This document shows positions 20,002 to 26,404 of a stretch of 27,164 nt of DNA, piece by piece. Under the pieces are notes generated by a model. The model saw only the letters and a list, made by a program, of their open reading frames with translations. It did not search any database and was not told the origin of the DNA. The translations under genes were made by a program, and so were the position numbers. Positions within the stretch are counted from its first letter, which is position 1. Each line of letters begins with the position of its first letter. Location: positions 1 to 27,164 of IMG/VR virus record IMGVR_UViG_3300006754_000126; one strand, written 5' to 3'. This DNA comes from a virus.

Positions 20002-20497
20002 TATTTCTATCCTCATTTAACTTTGACTGGTACTCACGCTGTTTATGTGTAACCATTTGAGGGTAGTTATATCCATCCATAGCCTCATTGAACTGGACAG
20101 TTTTGAATGTATTAAAATATCTATTGACATTTTTTGGTACATCCTGTCCAGCACTACACTTACAGGCGTATACCTCCGTATTGTATGAAGTTACTCTCTT
20201 ATCTCTTTTTGGACTAAGCAAATATGGAATATATCCCACCCCTCCACAATAGTAACAATCGTCATAAGACTTTAGCTGAGACTGTGACCTATTTATTAAA
20301 CCAAGACTATTAATAATTCCCCATAACTGTTTAATCGTAGGGAATCGTTCCTCATTATCCCTGACGTGTTCAAAAACCTTCTGAGATTTTTCCACGCCCA
20401 ATTGATCAAATATTTTCAGGTACTCATTAAACTGAGCCTCCATTGATCTCTTGCCATGTACGGCAAACATTGTTTCTAATAAAGTTTCTGTACTCAT
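19895..20497 (-). CDS. Zinc-motif replication protein, possible helicase loader
   Basis: A 200-aa protein. The N-terminal ~70 residues are helical (FNEYLKIFDQLGVEKSQKVF, then RFPTIKQLWGIINSL), as in replication proteins that monitor host helicases. Residues 81-113 contain CYYCGGVGYI and later YACKCSAG, a CxxCxGxG...CxC set that should bind zinc. The C-terminus is basic and helical. It follows the HTH replication protein with an ATGA overlap (20494-20497), the arrangement of an initiator with its helicase loader (lambda O/P-like). Loader identity is inferred from layout; no AAA+ motifs are present, so it is not DnaC-like. Confidence 0.72.
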   Translation of the reverse strand: MSTETLLETMFAVHGKRSMEAQFNEYLKIFDQLGVEKSQKVFEHVRDNEERFPTIKQLWGIINSLGLINRSQSQLKSYDDCYYCGGVGYIPYLLSPKRDKRVTSYNTEVYACKCSAGQDVPKNVNRYFNTFKTVQFNEAMDGYNYPQMVTHKQREYQSKLNEDRNNGETKQRRNYRYTNTLEENELRKELEKITNRDTET

Positions 20498-21192
20498 CTA
20501 TATTGAAACGCCTTTCTGATTTTTTCTTGTTCTTCAGGCACAGACTCCCATCGTTTCTCACTCAGCCACGCATAGCTAGTCTTGATGTACCTTGCCTCAA
20601 CACGCTCCACGGTAAGTACCATTGCATCTTGTATCGTTTCAGGACTTACCTTTTGTGTTGCCTTTATCCAGTTCTTTTTAGTGCGTTGTTTATTAATCCT
20701 TCTAATGGATGGAATTGTTTTCCAAAATACTTCAAAGCTATTTTCCCTATCCTTACCTAATTTGTTAGAATTAGACACATTCTCAGCTTTGTTATCTTCT
20801 TTTTTATATATATCCTTTATTATAATACCTTCACCTATATTGCGTAGTGGCTCACCCTCGGAGACCTTCTCACCTATATTGGCTACCCCTCCCTCCAATT
20901 TGTAATAGTTGCTAGTAGGTCTGATTTCCCTGAAACGCACTTCTTTGGTGGTTTTATCCCTACGTAAACGCACTGTAACTCTACCTACAGCTTTCAAGTT
21001 TCCAATGTGCCTACTAACTGTATGCTCAGATAATCCAAGTCTTTCTGCGAAGTAAGAATTGGATGCAGTACAAGGTCTTTCACCAGCAAGGTTTTCAATC
21101 ATAGCATAAATAATTTTTTGATGGAGTGTCAGGTTTTTATCCTGAAGTGTTTTATCAGGTATCCATATACCTTTATATTCTTTAGACTTCAT
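20494..21192 (-). CDS. HTH replication initiator-like protein
   Basis: A 232-aa protein. I chose ATG 21192 (MKSKEYKGIWIPDKTLQDKN), 2 nt after the upstream stop, over the longer form from 21243. Residues ~20-80 are a winged helix-turn-helix of the HTH_36/phage replication type (LTLHQKIIYAMIENLAG, SNSYFAERLGLSEHTVSRHI, LKAVGRVTVRLR). A middle linker is polar. Residues ~165-225 form a second helical domain resembling DnaD-like or lambda O C-terminal regions (FWKTIPSIRR, AYLMP-less, YAWLSEKRWESVPEEQ). Expected role: binding the phage origin and recruiting the loader encoded next. The origin itself is not recognised. Confidence 0.78.
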   Translation of the reverse strand: MKSKEYKGIWIPDKTLQDKNLTLHQKIIYAMIENLAGERPCTASNSYFAERLGLSEHTVSRHIGNLKAVGRVTVRLRRDKTTKEVRFREIRPTSNYYKLEGGVANIGEKVSEGEPLRNIGEGIIIKDIYKKEDNKAENVSNSNKLGKDRENSFEVFWKTIPSIRRINKQRTKKNWIKATQKVSPETIQDAMVLTVERVEARYIKTSYAWLSEKRWESVPEEQEKIRKAFQYR

Positions 21193-21194
21193 GG

Positions 21195-21650
21195 CTAACC
21201 CTGTTCTTCTACATCCCAGCGAGTAGATTTTTTTGTGATCCATTCTTTAGGCATAAGATAAGCTCTCTTTTCTACCGTATCCCCATTACCAACAAATCTT
21301 TTTTGTTCAATTCCTGATGTTAATATTAGGTTCTTAATGGTATCAGGGTCAATCCAATAATAATGATTCCCATCATTAAAGACCCAAAAGTCGGCAGTTG
21401 TAGTTGTGATTCCACTGGGCTTTCCGTAATGAAATGTTTCAACAACGAAGTTGCCAGTAAAATTGGATTTTCTATCGGTCTTTAATTCGACCTTAGATTC
21501 AATGTCAGGTATATAAAAATCAAACTGTTTAAACGACCCTTCTATCTTGACAGCGTGAGGGTACGTTGTTTTTAGTCTCTTTAAAAATCTTATTTCTTCT
21601 TCTATCCCTAGGGCTAACTGAGACTCAAAATTGGGCTTGTTCTCTTGCAT
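21195..21650 (-). CDS. PD-(D/E)XK endonuclease-like protein
   Basis: A 151-aa protein. Residues ~43-80 hold the nuclease core: FDFYIPDIESKVELKTDRKS, with Asp and E-L-K as likely metal ligands, then TGNFVVETFHYGKPSGI. The phrase (G)NFVVE...GKPSGI followed by TTTADFWVF is a signature I associate with small phage endonucleases or Holliday-junction-resolvase-like enzymes of the PD-(D/E)XK superfamily. The rest is helical with YWIDPDTIKNLILTSG. It lies among recombination genes, suggesting branch or restriction-like cleavage. It overlaps a 43-aa basic gene by 26 nt. Confidence 0.8.
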   Translation of the reverse strand: MQENKPNFESQLALGIEEEIRFLKRLKTTYPHAVKIEGSFKQFDFYIPDIESKVELKTDRKSNFTGNFVVETFHYGKPSGITTTTADFWVFNDGNHYYWIDPDTIKNLILTSGIEQKRFVGNGDTVEKRAYLMPKEWITKKSTRWDVEEQG

Positions 21651-21756
21651 TTTTTTTGGCTTGTTTTTGTTGTCGCTTATAGCGTTTTATGGCATTGTGT
21701 TTTTTACGTCGAGCTTGTTTTCTTGCTTTAGCACCTCTGTTAATTAATTCGTACAT
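21625..21756 (-). CDS. Small very basic peptide, 43 aa
   Basis: A 43-codon reading frame starting ATG 21756 (MYELINRGAKARKQARRKKH) and ending TGA 21625-21627. Nearly half the residues are Lys/Arg/Gln, so it should bind nucleic acid if made. It starts 1 nt after the stop of the 59-aa Cys-rich gene and overlaps the nuclease start by 26 nt, which fits the packing style of the operon. No family known; expression uncertain. Confidence 0.5.
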   Translation of the reverse strand: MYELINRGAKARKQARRKKHNAIKRYKRQQKQAKKNAREQAQF

Positions 21757-21757
21757 C

Positions 21758-21937
21758 TTATTCCTTAACTAGTAGATTCAAGCACCAGCATGGCTCAATG
21801 CTGTCGGTATTAAAATCATGTGAGTGACCGCCTCCATGACAGGCAGTACAGCCCTTGTCCGCATATTCTCTGTACAGAGCAATCTCTTGCTCATATTCCA
21901 TAGGTTTAGCCAACTCACATAATTTATCATAGGTCAT
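21758..21937 (-). CDS. Small Cys/His-rich protein (CxxCH), 59 aa
   Basis: A 59-aa gene starting at ATG 21937 in an ATGA overlap with the SSB-like gene stop, and ending TAA 21758-21760. It begins MTYDKLCELAKPMEYEQEIA. Residues ~32-50 (CTACHGGGHSHDFNTD, then CWC) hold a CxxCH with further Cys and His. In the cytoplasm this is more likely a zinc site than a haem site, as there is no signal peptide. The coupling and the filled gap support it as a real gene. Function unknown. Confidence 0.65.
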   Translation of the reverse strand: MTYDKLCELAKPMEYEQEIALYREYADKGCTACHGGGHSHDFNTDSIEPCWCLNLLVKE

Positions 21938-22155
21938 CAGAAAGGCAATCCGTCTTCTTCTTCTTGCTTTGCCTGTTTAACTGATAGTTTCATGCTCATG
22001 TAAGGCTTTCCCTCCTTTGACTTAGTCTTCCAACCAGCCAACTGGATTTCTTTACCTTCCCATAAAGCACTACCAGTCATGTCAGGTGCTTTGTCATTGC
22101 CTTTTTTATCATTGGCAAACATTGAACCATGACCTTCTTTGTGTGCATAAGCCAT
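21937..22155 (-). CDS. Small SSB-like protein
   Basis: A 72-aa protein. The centre (GSALWEGKEIQLAGWKTKSK, then EGKPYMSMKLS) looks like two or three strands of a small OB-type domain, and the C-terminus (EEEDGLPF) resembles the acidic tail by which bacterial SSB proteins recruit partners (DDDIPF-like). It is much shorter than a normal SSB (usually >110 aa), so it may be a reduced OB fold. It sits directly after a RecB-like nuclease gene (stop and start adjoin at 22155), the order of an exonuclease plus single-strand-binding pair in phage recombination modules. Confidence 0.6.
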   Translation of the reverse strand: MAYAHKEGHGSMFANDKKGNDKAPDMTGSALWEGKEIQLAGWKTKSKEGKPYMSMKLSVKQAKQEEEDGLPF

Positions 22156-22973
22156 TATTTAGCTCCTTTTAGTTTAAACTTTTTGCGAGGCTCAAATCTT
22201 TTGGGAAACTTCCATCTCCCATCCTTGCCATGTATATTAATGGCTAAGTTAACAATGCGTTTCCAGTCGTCCTCTAAGTCCCAGCTTACCTCTGACATTT
22301 TATAGATGGGCTTTATCCTGAAACCGCCTTTTAAATATAATGTGTATAATTTCTTCACCTTATGTTTAGGAAACATATAATTGTGTAGTAATCCATATGC
22401 AACTAGCTGGAAGTCGTGGCTACCTACCTCAGCCCCTGTCTTAATATCTAAGATCGATGGCTCTCCATTAATTCTACCTATGAAATCCACAGTACCAGCA
22501 TAAGGAACTTTGTTGTCAAATAGCTGTAGTTCAGTTTCCCAAGTCACAACCTTATGGTCATCATACCACTTGCAAAAGCTCTCAAGGTACAGCCTCACAG
22601 TTCGTTCAATCGATGTATATCCGCCACCTTCCGCAAGGTCTCTATCAGTTAAGTGATTATTTATAAAGGATGATATTTCACTTATTTTAACTTCTGATCC
22701 ATTGAATAGATTCTCACAAAGGATGTGAACGACTGTACCAAGATGAGCTTTATAGTCCCTAATATAATCCGAAAATCGACCATTGTTCTTAAGCCAAAGG
22801 TCAAACCCTATTCCCTTGTTGAGTACGAGACCGAGGATTGTGGTAACGGATAGGGCTAAAAACGGATGATCAGATTCGTCAGTAGGGTCGAAGTAAGCAC
22901 GACCCAATGGGGTTGTCTGACGAACAGTATTAGGGAAGTATTCTTGTAAGTATTTAACCAATACGTAGCCCAT
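22155..22973 (-). CDS. RecB/Cas4-type PD-(D/E)XK exonuclease
   Basis: A 272-aa protein. Catalytic signatures: GTVVHILCENLF (residues ~79-90) with the first His; AGTVDFIGRINGEPSILDIKTG (~158-179) with the D...DIK ligands; then FQLVAYGLLH (~186-195), the Q-x3-Y motif. This set is that of RecB-, AddB- and Cas4-like nucleases, and the size agrees with phage single-domain exonucleases. It probably resects DNA ends for recombination, aided by the SSB-like protein encoded next. The start overlaps the HTH gene by 20 nt; no clear ribosome binding site is seen, so coupling is likely. Confidence 0.85.
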   Translation of the reverse strand: MGYVLVKYLQEYFPNTVRQTTPLGRAYFDPTDESDHPFLALSVTTILGLVLNKGIGFDLWLKNNGRFSDYIRDYKAHLGTVVHILCENLFNGSEVKISEISSFINNHLTDRDLAEGGGYTSIERTVRLYLESFCKWYDDHKVVTWETELQLFDNKVPYAGTVDFIGRINGEPSILDIKTGAEVGSHDFQLVAYGLLHNYMFPKHKVKKLYTLYLKGGFRIKPIYKMSEVSWDLEDDWKRIVNLAINIHGKDGRWKFPKRFEPRKKFKLKGAK

Positions 22974-23151
22974 CTAGAAAGCGATTTAGCTCATCCCTAT
23001 GGATTCTATAGCCACCATTATTCGGCAATCTATGGGCATACAATTGGTTTAAAGTAATATAAGACCTAACAGTCTTTGCAGTCGTTTTCAGTATTTTAGC
23101 GACTTCTTTGACCGTATAAAATAGTTCTTGTGGGTTTTCTCTCTTTTGCAT
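22954..23151 (-). CDS. HTH excisionase/MerR-like regulator
   Basis: A 65-aa protein. Residues 10-60 (FYTVKEVAKILKTTAKTVRS, then YAHRLPNNGGYRIHRDELNR) match the helix_turn_helix_17 / excisionase type: V-x-E-x-A-x-x-L at the first helix, T-x-R-x-x-I at the recognition helix, and GGYRI wing. It is the first gene of the leftward replication operon and stands back-to-back with the integrase, a place usual for Xis/AlpA-like proteins that steer excision. It could act on recombination, on the divergent promoters, or on both. Confidence 0.85.
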   Translation of the reverse strand: MQKRENPQELFYTVKEVAKILKTTAKTVRSYITLNQLYAHRLPNNGGYRIHRDELNRFLDGLRIG

Positions 23152-23154
23152 AAC

Positions 23155-23184
23155 TTTAAATACGTTGAATACCTTTGATATGAT
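23155..23184 (+). promoter_or_regulatory. Candidate integrase promoter
   Basis: TTTAAA (23155-23160), 18-nt spacer, TATGAT (23179-23184). A weak sigma-70-like match facing the integrase, whose start at 23228 is preceded by GAGGTG. The -10 overlaps that of the opposite promoter. Confidence 0.3.
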
Positions 23185-23209
23185 TATAAGAAACTACGAA
23201 TTTAAACAA
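23183..23209 (-). promoter_or_regulatory. Promoter of the leftward replication operon
   Basis: A perfect TATAAT on the minus strand (23188-23183), with TTGTTT (23209-23204) 15 nt upstream, or ATTGTT with 16 nt. The start would fall near 23176, 25 nt before the HTH gene. It overlaps the candidate integrase promoter, so the two may compete. Confidence 0.5.
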
Positions 23210-23227
23210 TGAGGTGCAAATAATTTC

Positions 23228-24187
23228 ATGAGACAAATATTTAAAATAAAAAGAAGTCCATTCTATTATTACGAGTCCAAGGGCTATATAAAGAGAGTTA
23301 GCCTAGGAGTTAAAGACATGGAATCTGCGAAAAAACTTAAAAAAGATTTAGACGATAGGGCTAATCGCATGAGACTTGGCTTGTACAAAGAACCTGAGAA
23401 AACTTTAACAGTTAAAGAATTGTTTGAAGAGTTTGATCGGTTTGTAATGATAGGGAAAAAAGATAAATACCGTAAACAATTATATCCACTACTAAATAGA
23501 ATGGTAGATATGTTTGGAGATTATAATATTCAGGATATCAAACACACTCACATGGAAGACTTTAAGTCACAGTGTTTAAACGATGTAACTAACAAGACCA
23601 CTCACAATATATTATCAGCAAATAAAGAGATGTTCAATTATGCAGTATACTGCGGATATCTATCTACCAACCCCTTACACTTAATAAAGTTTCCATCTAG
23701 GAAACCAACAAACCCTCGGATACCATTTGATCATTCGTATGTCGAAAGGTGTATAGAAGATACTGACAATAAAAAGGATAAGGTATTTTGGAGTATCCTA
23801 TTATATACAGGTCTCAGAAGAAATGATGCTGGCAATCTAAAGCCTGAACATATTGCTCAGGGCATTGTTCAGGAGAAGTCTTCCGAAACTCGTAAGGTTG
23901 TCCTGATTGATAAGCTATTAAAAATGGGTGATAAAATATTTAATGTATATCCAACCAAGTCAATGCAAGATGATAGCCTGACTAGATATAAAGAATTAAT
24001 GTTTAAGCTGTACGGCATTAAAACTGATATTCATACGATCAGTCATATCACAGCGTCCCTTCTAGTTAATAATGGGTATGATAGAAGTCAGGTTGGCGAG
24101 ATTCTAGGAAAGTCCTCATCGATTAAAACCTATGCCCATGAGAACTACCAAACAATAAAGAACAATATGGAGGTGATGTTTGACTAA
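23228..24187 (+). CDS. int: Tyrosine integrase with altered catalytic box
   Basis: A 319-aa tyrosine recombinase of normal length. Residues 1-50 are a small arm-binding-like domain, 60-150 the core-binding helical domain (ELFEEFDRFV ... NKEMFNYAVYCGYLSTNPL), and 165-319 the catalytic domain. Visible active-site positions: Arg197 in TGLRR, His269 in HTISHITAS, and Tyr302 in KTYAHEN. Two usual residues differ: the HxxR arginine is Ser272 (codon AGT at 24041-24043), and the LGHSS histidine is Lys295 (LGKSS). The enzyme could be weakened or inactive. It would integrate and excise the phage with the HTH protein encoded opposite. No attP is recognised. Confidence 0.88.
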   Translation: MRQIFKIKRSPFYYYESKGYIKRVSLGVKDMESAKKLKKDLDDRANRMRLGLYKEPEKTLTVKELFEEFDRFVMIGKKDKYRKQLYPLLNRMVDMFGDYNIQDIKHTHMEDFKSQCLNDVTNKTTHNILSANKEMFNYAVYCGYLSTNPLHLIKFPSRKPTNPRIPFDHSYVERCIEDTDNKKDKVFWSILLYTGLRRNDAGNLKPEHIAQGIVQEKSSETRKVVLIDKLLKMGDKIFNVYPTKSMQDDSLTRYKELMFKLYGIKTDIHTISHITASLLVNNGYDRSQVGEILGKSSSIKTYAHENYQTIKNNMEVMFD

Positions 24188-24270
24188 ATTTAAACATATT
24201 CTGCATATTTTTCTTCAAAACTTCATGTTTAATGTTTGGTTTTATTTTGAAACCTGTGGATAAAAACACA

Positions 24271-24298
24271 AAGCCCCCCCGATTTCTCAGAGGGGCTT
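24271..24298 (-). terminator. Terminator ending the lysis operon
   Basis: AAGCCCC (24271-24277) pairs with GGGGCTT (24292-24298), loop of 14 nt. Read leftwards the stem is followed by TGTGTTTTTAT, a usable U-run, so it ends the leftward lysis genes 58 nt after the endolysin stop. Read rightwards there is no T-run, so it is a poor terminator for the integrase. The stretch 24188-24355 is otherwise AT-rich and holds no gene that I can support; an attP could be here. Confidence 0.7.
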
Positions 24299-24355
24299 AA
24301 CACAGGAATTAAATCACGATAAGTGAAATAAATTTTCCCTATCCTTGCTTACAAG

Positions 24356-24757
24356 TTACACTAATACTTCAAAGTGAACAAGGTCTTTAAACTTTTCTTT
24401 TCCAGTATATTTTCCACGAGTTCCAAATTGATTGTCTGAATCCCAGTCTCCTCCCCAGCGAACCTTAACGCCCATAGAATATCCATAGGCTTTCATCATA
24501 CCAGCTAAATAATAGAACCTAGCTAGATTATCCCAGTCCACAGGATAAGGAGCTATATCGACTGCACGACCTTCGAGGTGTTTTGACTTAAGCGTCTTTG
24601 ACTTTCCTTCTTTGACGTATTTCTTCTGCGTCTTCAGGCTACGTAAACCCTCAATGACCGTAATATCGAAATCCTTTACCACCGCATGACACAGGGCGAC
24701 CAATCGAGGGTCTACCCCGTTTAAACGTGATAAAGACTTAGCTCCTAGTTTAGGCAT
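24356..24757 (-). CDS. Endolysin, peptidase M15 (L-Ala-D-Glu endopeptidase-like)
   Basis: A 133-aa enzyme. Zinc site motifs: SKHLEGRAVDI with His60 and Asp67, and VHFEV with His128, giving the SxHxxGxAxD...HxE set of M15C/VanY-type peptidases. EGLRSLKTQKKYV (36-48) is the usual N-terminal motif of the fold. It would cut the peptide stem of peptidoglycan at the end of infection. There is no signal peptide, so it needs a holin to reach the wall. It starts directly after the stop of a 49-aa gene (TAA then ATG), and it is the last gene of the lysis block. Confidence 0.92.
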   Translation of the reverse strand: MPKLGAKSLSRLNGVDPRLVALCHAVVKDFDITVIEGLRSLKTQKKYVKEGKSKTLKSKHLEGRAVDIAPYPVDWDNLARFYYLAGMMKAYGYSMGVKVRWGGDWDSDNQFGTRGKYTGKEKFKDLVHFEVLV

Positions 24758-24907
24758 TTAGAAAGTCTCAAGAAGAGTTTTTACTTCTTCCCAAACTTTA
24801 TCATCTTCTTTGGATTTAGTCGCCTTCACAGCGTGGTCACCTATTAGCATTAATAGACCTACCATGCCATGCTTACGAACCATCCTCTGAATCATTCTTT
24901 TAAGCAT
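24758..24907 (-). CDS. Small protein next to endolysin, 49 aa
   Basis: A 49-codon gene from ATG 24907 to TAA 24758-24760, fully filling the gap before the endolysin. It begins MLKRMIQRMVRKHGMVGLLM; the basic N-terminus and following hydrophobic stretch (MVGLLMLIG) could associate with a membrane, and the C-terminal half is acidic and helical (EDDKVWEEVKTLLETF). It overlaps the holin-like gene by 8 nt. It might modulate lysis, but there is no family match. Confidence 0.6.
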   Translation of the reverse strand: MLKRMIQRMVRKHGMVGLLMLIGDHAVKATKSKEDDKVWEEVKTLLETF

Positions 24908-25085
24908 TCTTTGCCTTTCCTACGTTTGCTCCAATAAAGTTGATTACTCGCATTACTGCGTCAACAACTCTATTGTCTGCTGAATTGGGAGTCATTGTTG
25001 CGAGGATACTAAATCCTCCCACAATACTCGAAACTCCCATTAAAACTTGCTCCCAGTTTTCCATTACCCAGTCTATCATTTCCAT
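24900..25085 (-). CDS. Putative holin, 61 aa
   Basis: A 61-aa protein with one clear membrane helix at residues ~13-31 (QVLMGVSSIVGGFSILATM) and a second amphipathic helix at ~40-56 (VVDAVMRVINFIGANVG). A short acidic N-terminus and positively charged C-terminus (GKAKNA) suit a small holin. Position two genes before the endolysin supports the call, but holins are recognised largely by context. AAGGAGTATATGTT lies upstream of the start. Confidence 0.65.
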   Translation of the reverse strand: MEMIDWVMENWEQVLMGVSSIVGGFSILATMTPNSADNRVVDAVMRVINFIGANVGKAKNA

Positions 25086-25107
25086 TATAACATATACTCC
25101 TTAACTC

Positions 25108-25389
25108 TTAAGTTTTACCGTTTATACGTGATACCGAGCCTTCTACTCGATTCATTATATCCCCAAGATCATTGACCTCTTCAACAAGTTTTTCGTGTCT
25201 ACGATCACGGGTTTCATCAGATCGATTCCATCTGTTTATTAAATCCACTACAATTTTTCTAGTTGCTTTTTCTTCATTCTCAAGATCAAGCAATCTAGCC
25301 ATTAAAGTCTTTTGTAAAAATAGAATTTGCCCTACAAATAAGAAAACAATTACGCCAATTGCCCCGTATTCTGCCCAAACTTCATACAT
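25108..25389 (-). CDS. Membrane-anchored coiled-coil protein (holin/BhlA- or spanin-like)
   Basis: A 93-aa protein with an N-terminal membrane helix (residues ~9-26, GAIGVIVFLFVGQILFLQ) and a long charged coiled coil (LENEEKATRKIVVDLINRWN, then RRHEKLVEEVNDLGDIMNRV). This plan, one helix then coiled coil, is that of BhlA/UviB-type holins and also of inner-membrane spanins. Position in the lysis block fits either. Its ATG follows the stop of the next gene to the right after 0 nt (TAAATG). Confidence 0.65.
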   Translation of the reverse strand: MYEVWAEYGAIGVIVFLFVGQILFLQKTLMARLLDLENEEKATRKIVVDLINRWNRSDETRDRRHEKLVEEVNDLGDIMNRVEGSVSRINGKT

Positions 25390-25950
25390 TTATTTTTTCT
25401 TACCTTTACCACGATCCTTAAAAACATTTTTCCCTTTTCTTCCTCTGCCTTTAGCTTTCCAACCTTCAAGACCTATAGACTCACGATACTCTTTGTGTTG
25501 CTTACGATTTGGACTGAATCGTTGATCAGGAAACCCTTCACCACTTATCATTTTATCATGCTTAAGCTCAGTTCTTGCCTTCTTGTCGCTACTAACAGCC
25601 ATTTTTATCCGCTTAGATTTTGACCTTTTCTTGCTAAATCGTGGGTCAGGTACGCCTTTTTTCTTTTCAGGAAGAGTAGGCGACCATCCACCTGATCCCC
25701 AAGGGCGTTCCCATCTTTTCATCATAGACGCTTTTTTATCCGCCCGTCTATTCGGATTTTTGAACGATTCAACACCTCTTTCATCTCGTTCTTTTCTCCA
25801 TTCTTTATGTTTTTTTCGGCTTTTTAAACTTTTCCTATCATCAACAAATTTCTTGTTTGCAGATTTTAATTCTGTTGACGCATCTTGCCTAACGCTCTTT
25901 TTTGTTGGTCTACCTACTTGGTCACCATACGTACCTGTGCCTGATGGCAT
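25390..25950 (-). CDS. Very basic protein, 186 aa (possible DNA-associated virion protein)
   Basis: A 186-aa protein with extreme Lys/Arg content throughout and a Gly/Lys tail (GRGRKGKNVFKDRGKGKKK). The N-terminus MPSGTGTYGDQVGRPTKKS resembles short conserved starts of small proteins in other environmental phages. Two internal segments are alike: GVPDPRFSKKR (~98-108) and GFPDQRFSPNR (~139-149), each followed by a basic run, so it may have arisen by internal duplication. Such a charge suggests DNA or RNA binding, perhaps packaged with the genome. AGGAGAATATT precedes the start. Confidence 0.75.
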   Translation of the reverse strand: MPSGTGTYGDQVGRPTKKSVRQDASTELKSANKKFVDDRKSLKSRKKHKEWRKERDERGVESFKNPNRRADKKASMMKRWERPWGSGGWSPTLPEKKKGVPDPRFSKKRSKSKRIKMAVSSDKKARTELKHDKMISGEGFPDQRFSPNRKQHKEYRESIGLEGWKAKGRGRKGKNVFKDRGKGKKK

Positions 25951-25999
25951 AATATTCTCCTATTTGTTTACTAAAATTCTAAACATTGGGGCGTTTAAA

Positions 26000-26239
26000 C
26001 TATGGAAACAGTCTCTTGAATGCCTCTATACCAGCAACACATAGGCTAAGGAAAACCCCAAATGACTTAGCCCATGTTTTTGCTGATGATATCTCTTCCC
26101 TTAATTCTCCAACCTCCCCCTCAAGTATCTCTACCATATGGAAATCAGATCGTAGCAAGTGAACTTCAGTCCAAATTTTGGATCGGTATTCCGTAAGATT
26201 CTCAGGTACTGGTGGAATATCGAGAGAAGAGCGAGACAT
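26000..26239 (-). CDS. C-terminally membrane-anchored protein, 79 aa
   Basis: A 79-aa protein with a charged helical body (LLRSDFHMVEILEGEVGELR) and one membrane helix near the C-terminus (FGVFLSLCVAGIEAFKRLF, ~60-78). The plan, soluble helix then C-terminal anchor, resembles haemolysin-XhlA-like cell-lysis proteins, where a coiled coil precedes one membrane segment. Starts in a TAATG overlap with the 49-aa gene to the right. Part of the row of small membrane proteins in this block. Confidence 0.7.
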   Translation of the reverse strand: MSRSSLDIPPVPENLTEYRSKIWTEVHLLRSDFHMVEILEGEVGELREEISSAKTWAKSFGVFLSLCVAGIEAFKRLFP

Positions 26240-26388
26240 TATTTTTTCTTAGTTTCCTCTTTTGGAGGATTTTCTTCGTCAGCAACCTGTTGCTCTAATA
26301 CGGCTACTGCTCCTGTGATCTGATGGAAGTTAACTTCAGCTTGACGCTGTTGTTCTTTTAACTGTTCCAGTCTTTCTTTTATTGTCAT
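26239..26388 (-). CDS. Small coiled-coil protein, 49 aa
   Basis: A 49-codon gene from ATG 26388 (MTIKERLEQLKEQQRQAEVN) to TAA 26239-26241, overlapping the next start by 1 nt. Heptad-like pattern in residues 3-40 (LEQLKEQQRQAEVNFHQITG, then VAVLEQQVADEE) and a Lys/Glu tail (PPKEETKKK). No membrane helix. Many phages carry a small gene with this Gln/Glu-rich helix near fibre or lysis genes; function not known to me. The coding case is the exact fit between neighbours. Confidence 0.7.
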   Translation of the reverse strand: MTIKERLEQLKEQQRQAEVNFHQITGAVAVLEQQVADEENPPKEETKKK

Positions 26389-26404
26389 GTTAGGGTTTCC
26401 TTTT

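Larger units (their letters stand above)
4131..26000. repeat. Dispersed palindrome GTTTAAAC, 11 copies
   Basis: Exact 8-bp palindromes start at 4131, 7979, 10622, 14215, 16648, 18449, 21527, 22172, 23574, 24719 and 25993. About one copy would be expected from base composition alone (rough estimate assuming ~39% GC, which I did not count). Three copies are intergenic. In genes the site is read as Phe-Lys (such as 10622, 18449, 21527) or as Leu-Asn (16648, 23574, 24719), so the constraint seems to be on the DNA, not on a protein motif. None occurs in the first 4.1 kb. Confidence 0.75.

Noticed and set aside
24188-24355. attP site with a tRNA-gene 3' end beside the integrase
   Set aside because: I looked for a T-arm-like or tRNA-end sequence here and found none; an attP may exist but cannot be recognised without the host junctions.
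25172-26044. Long plus-strand frames opposite the basic protein and its neighbour
   Set aside because: Phe/Leu/Ser-rich products typical of the reverse strand of Lys/Arg-rich genes; no ribosome binding sites.
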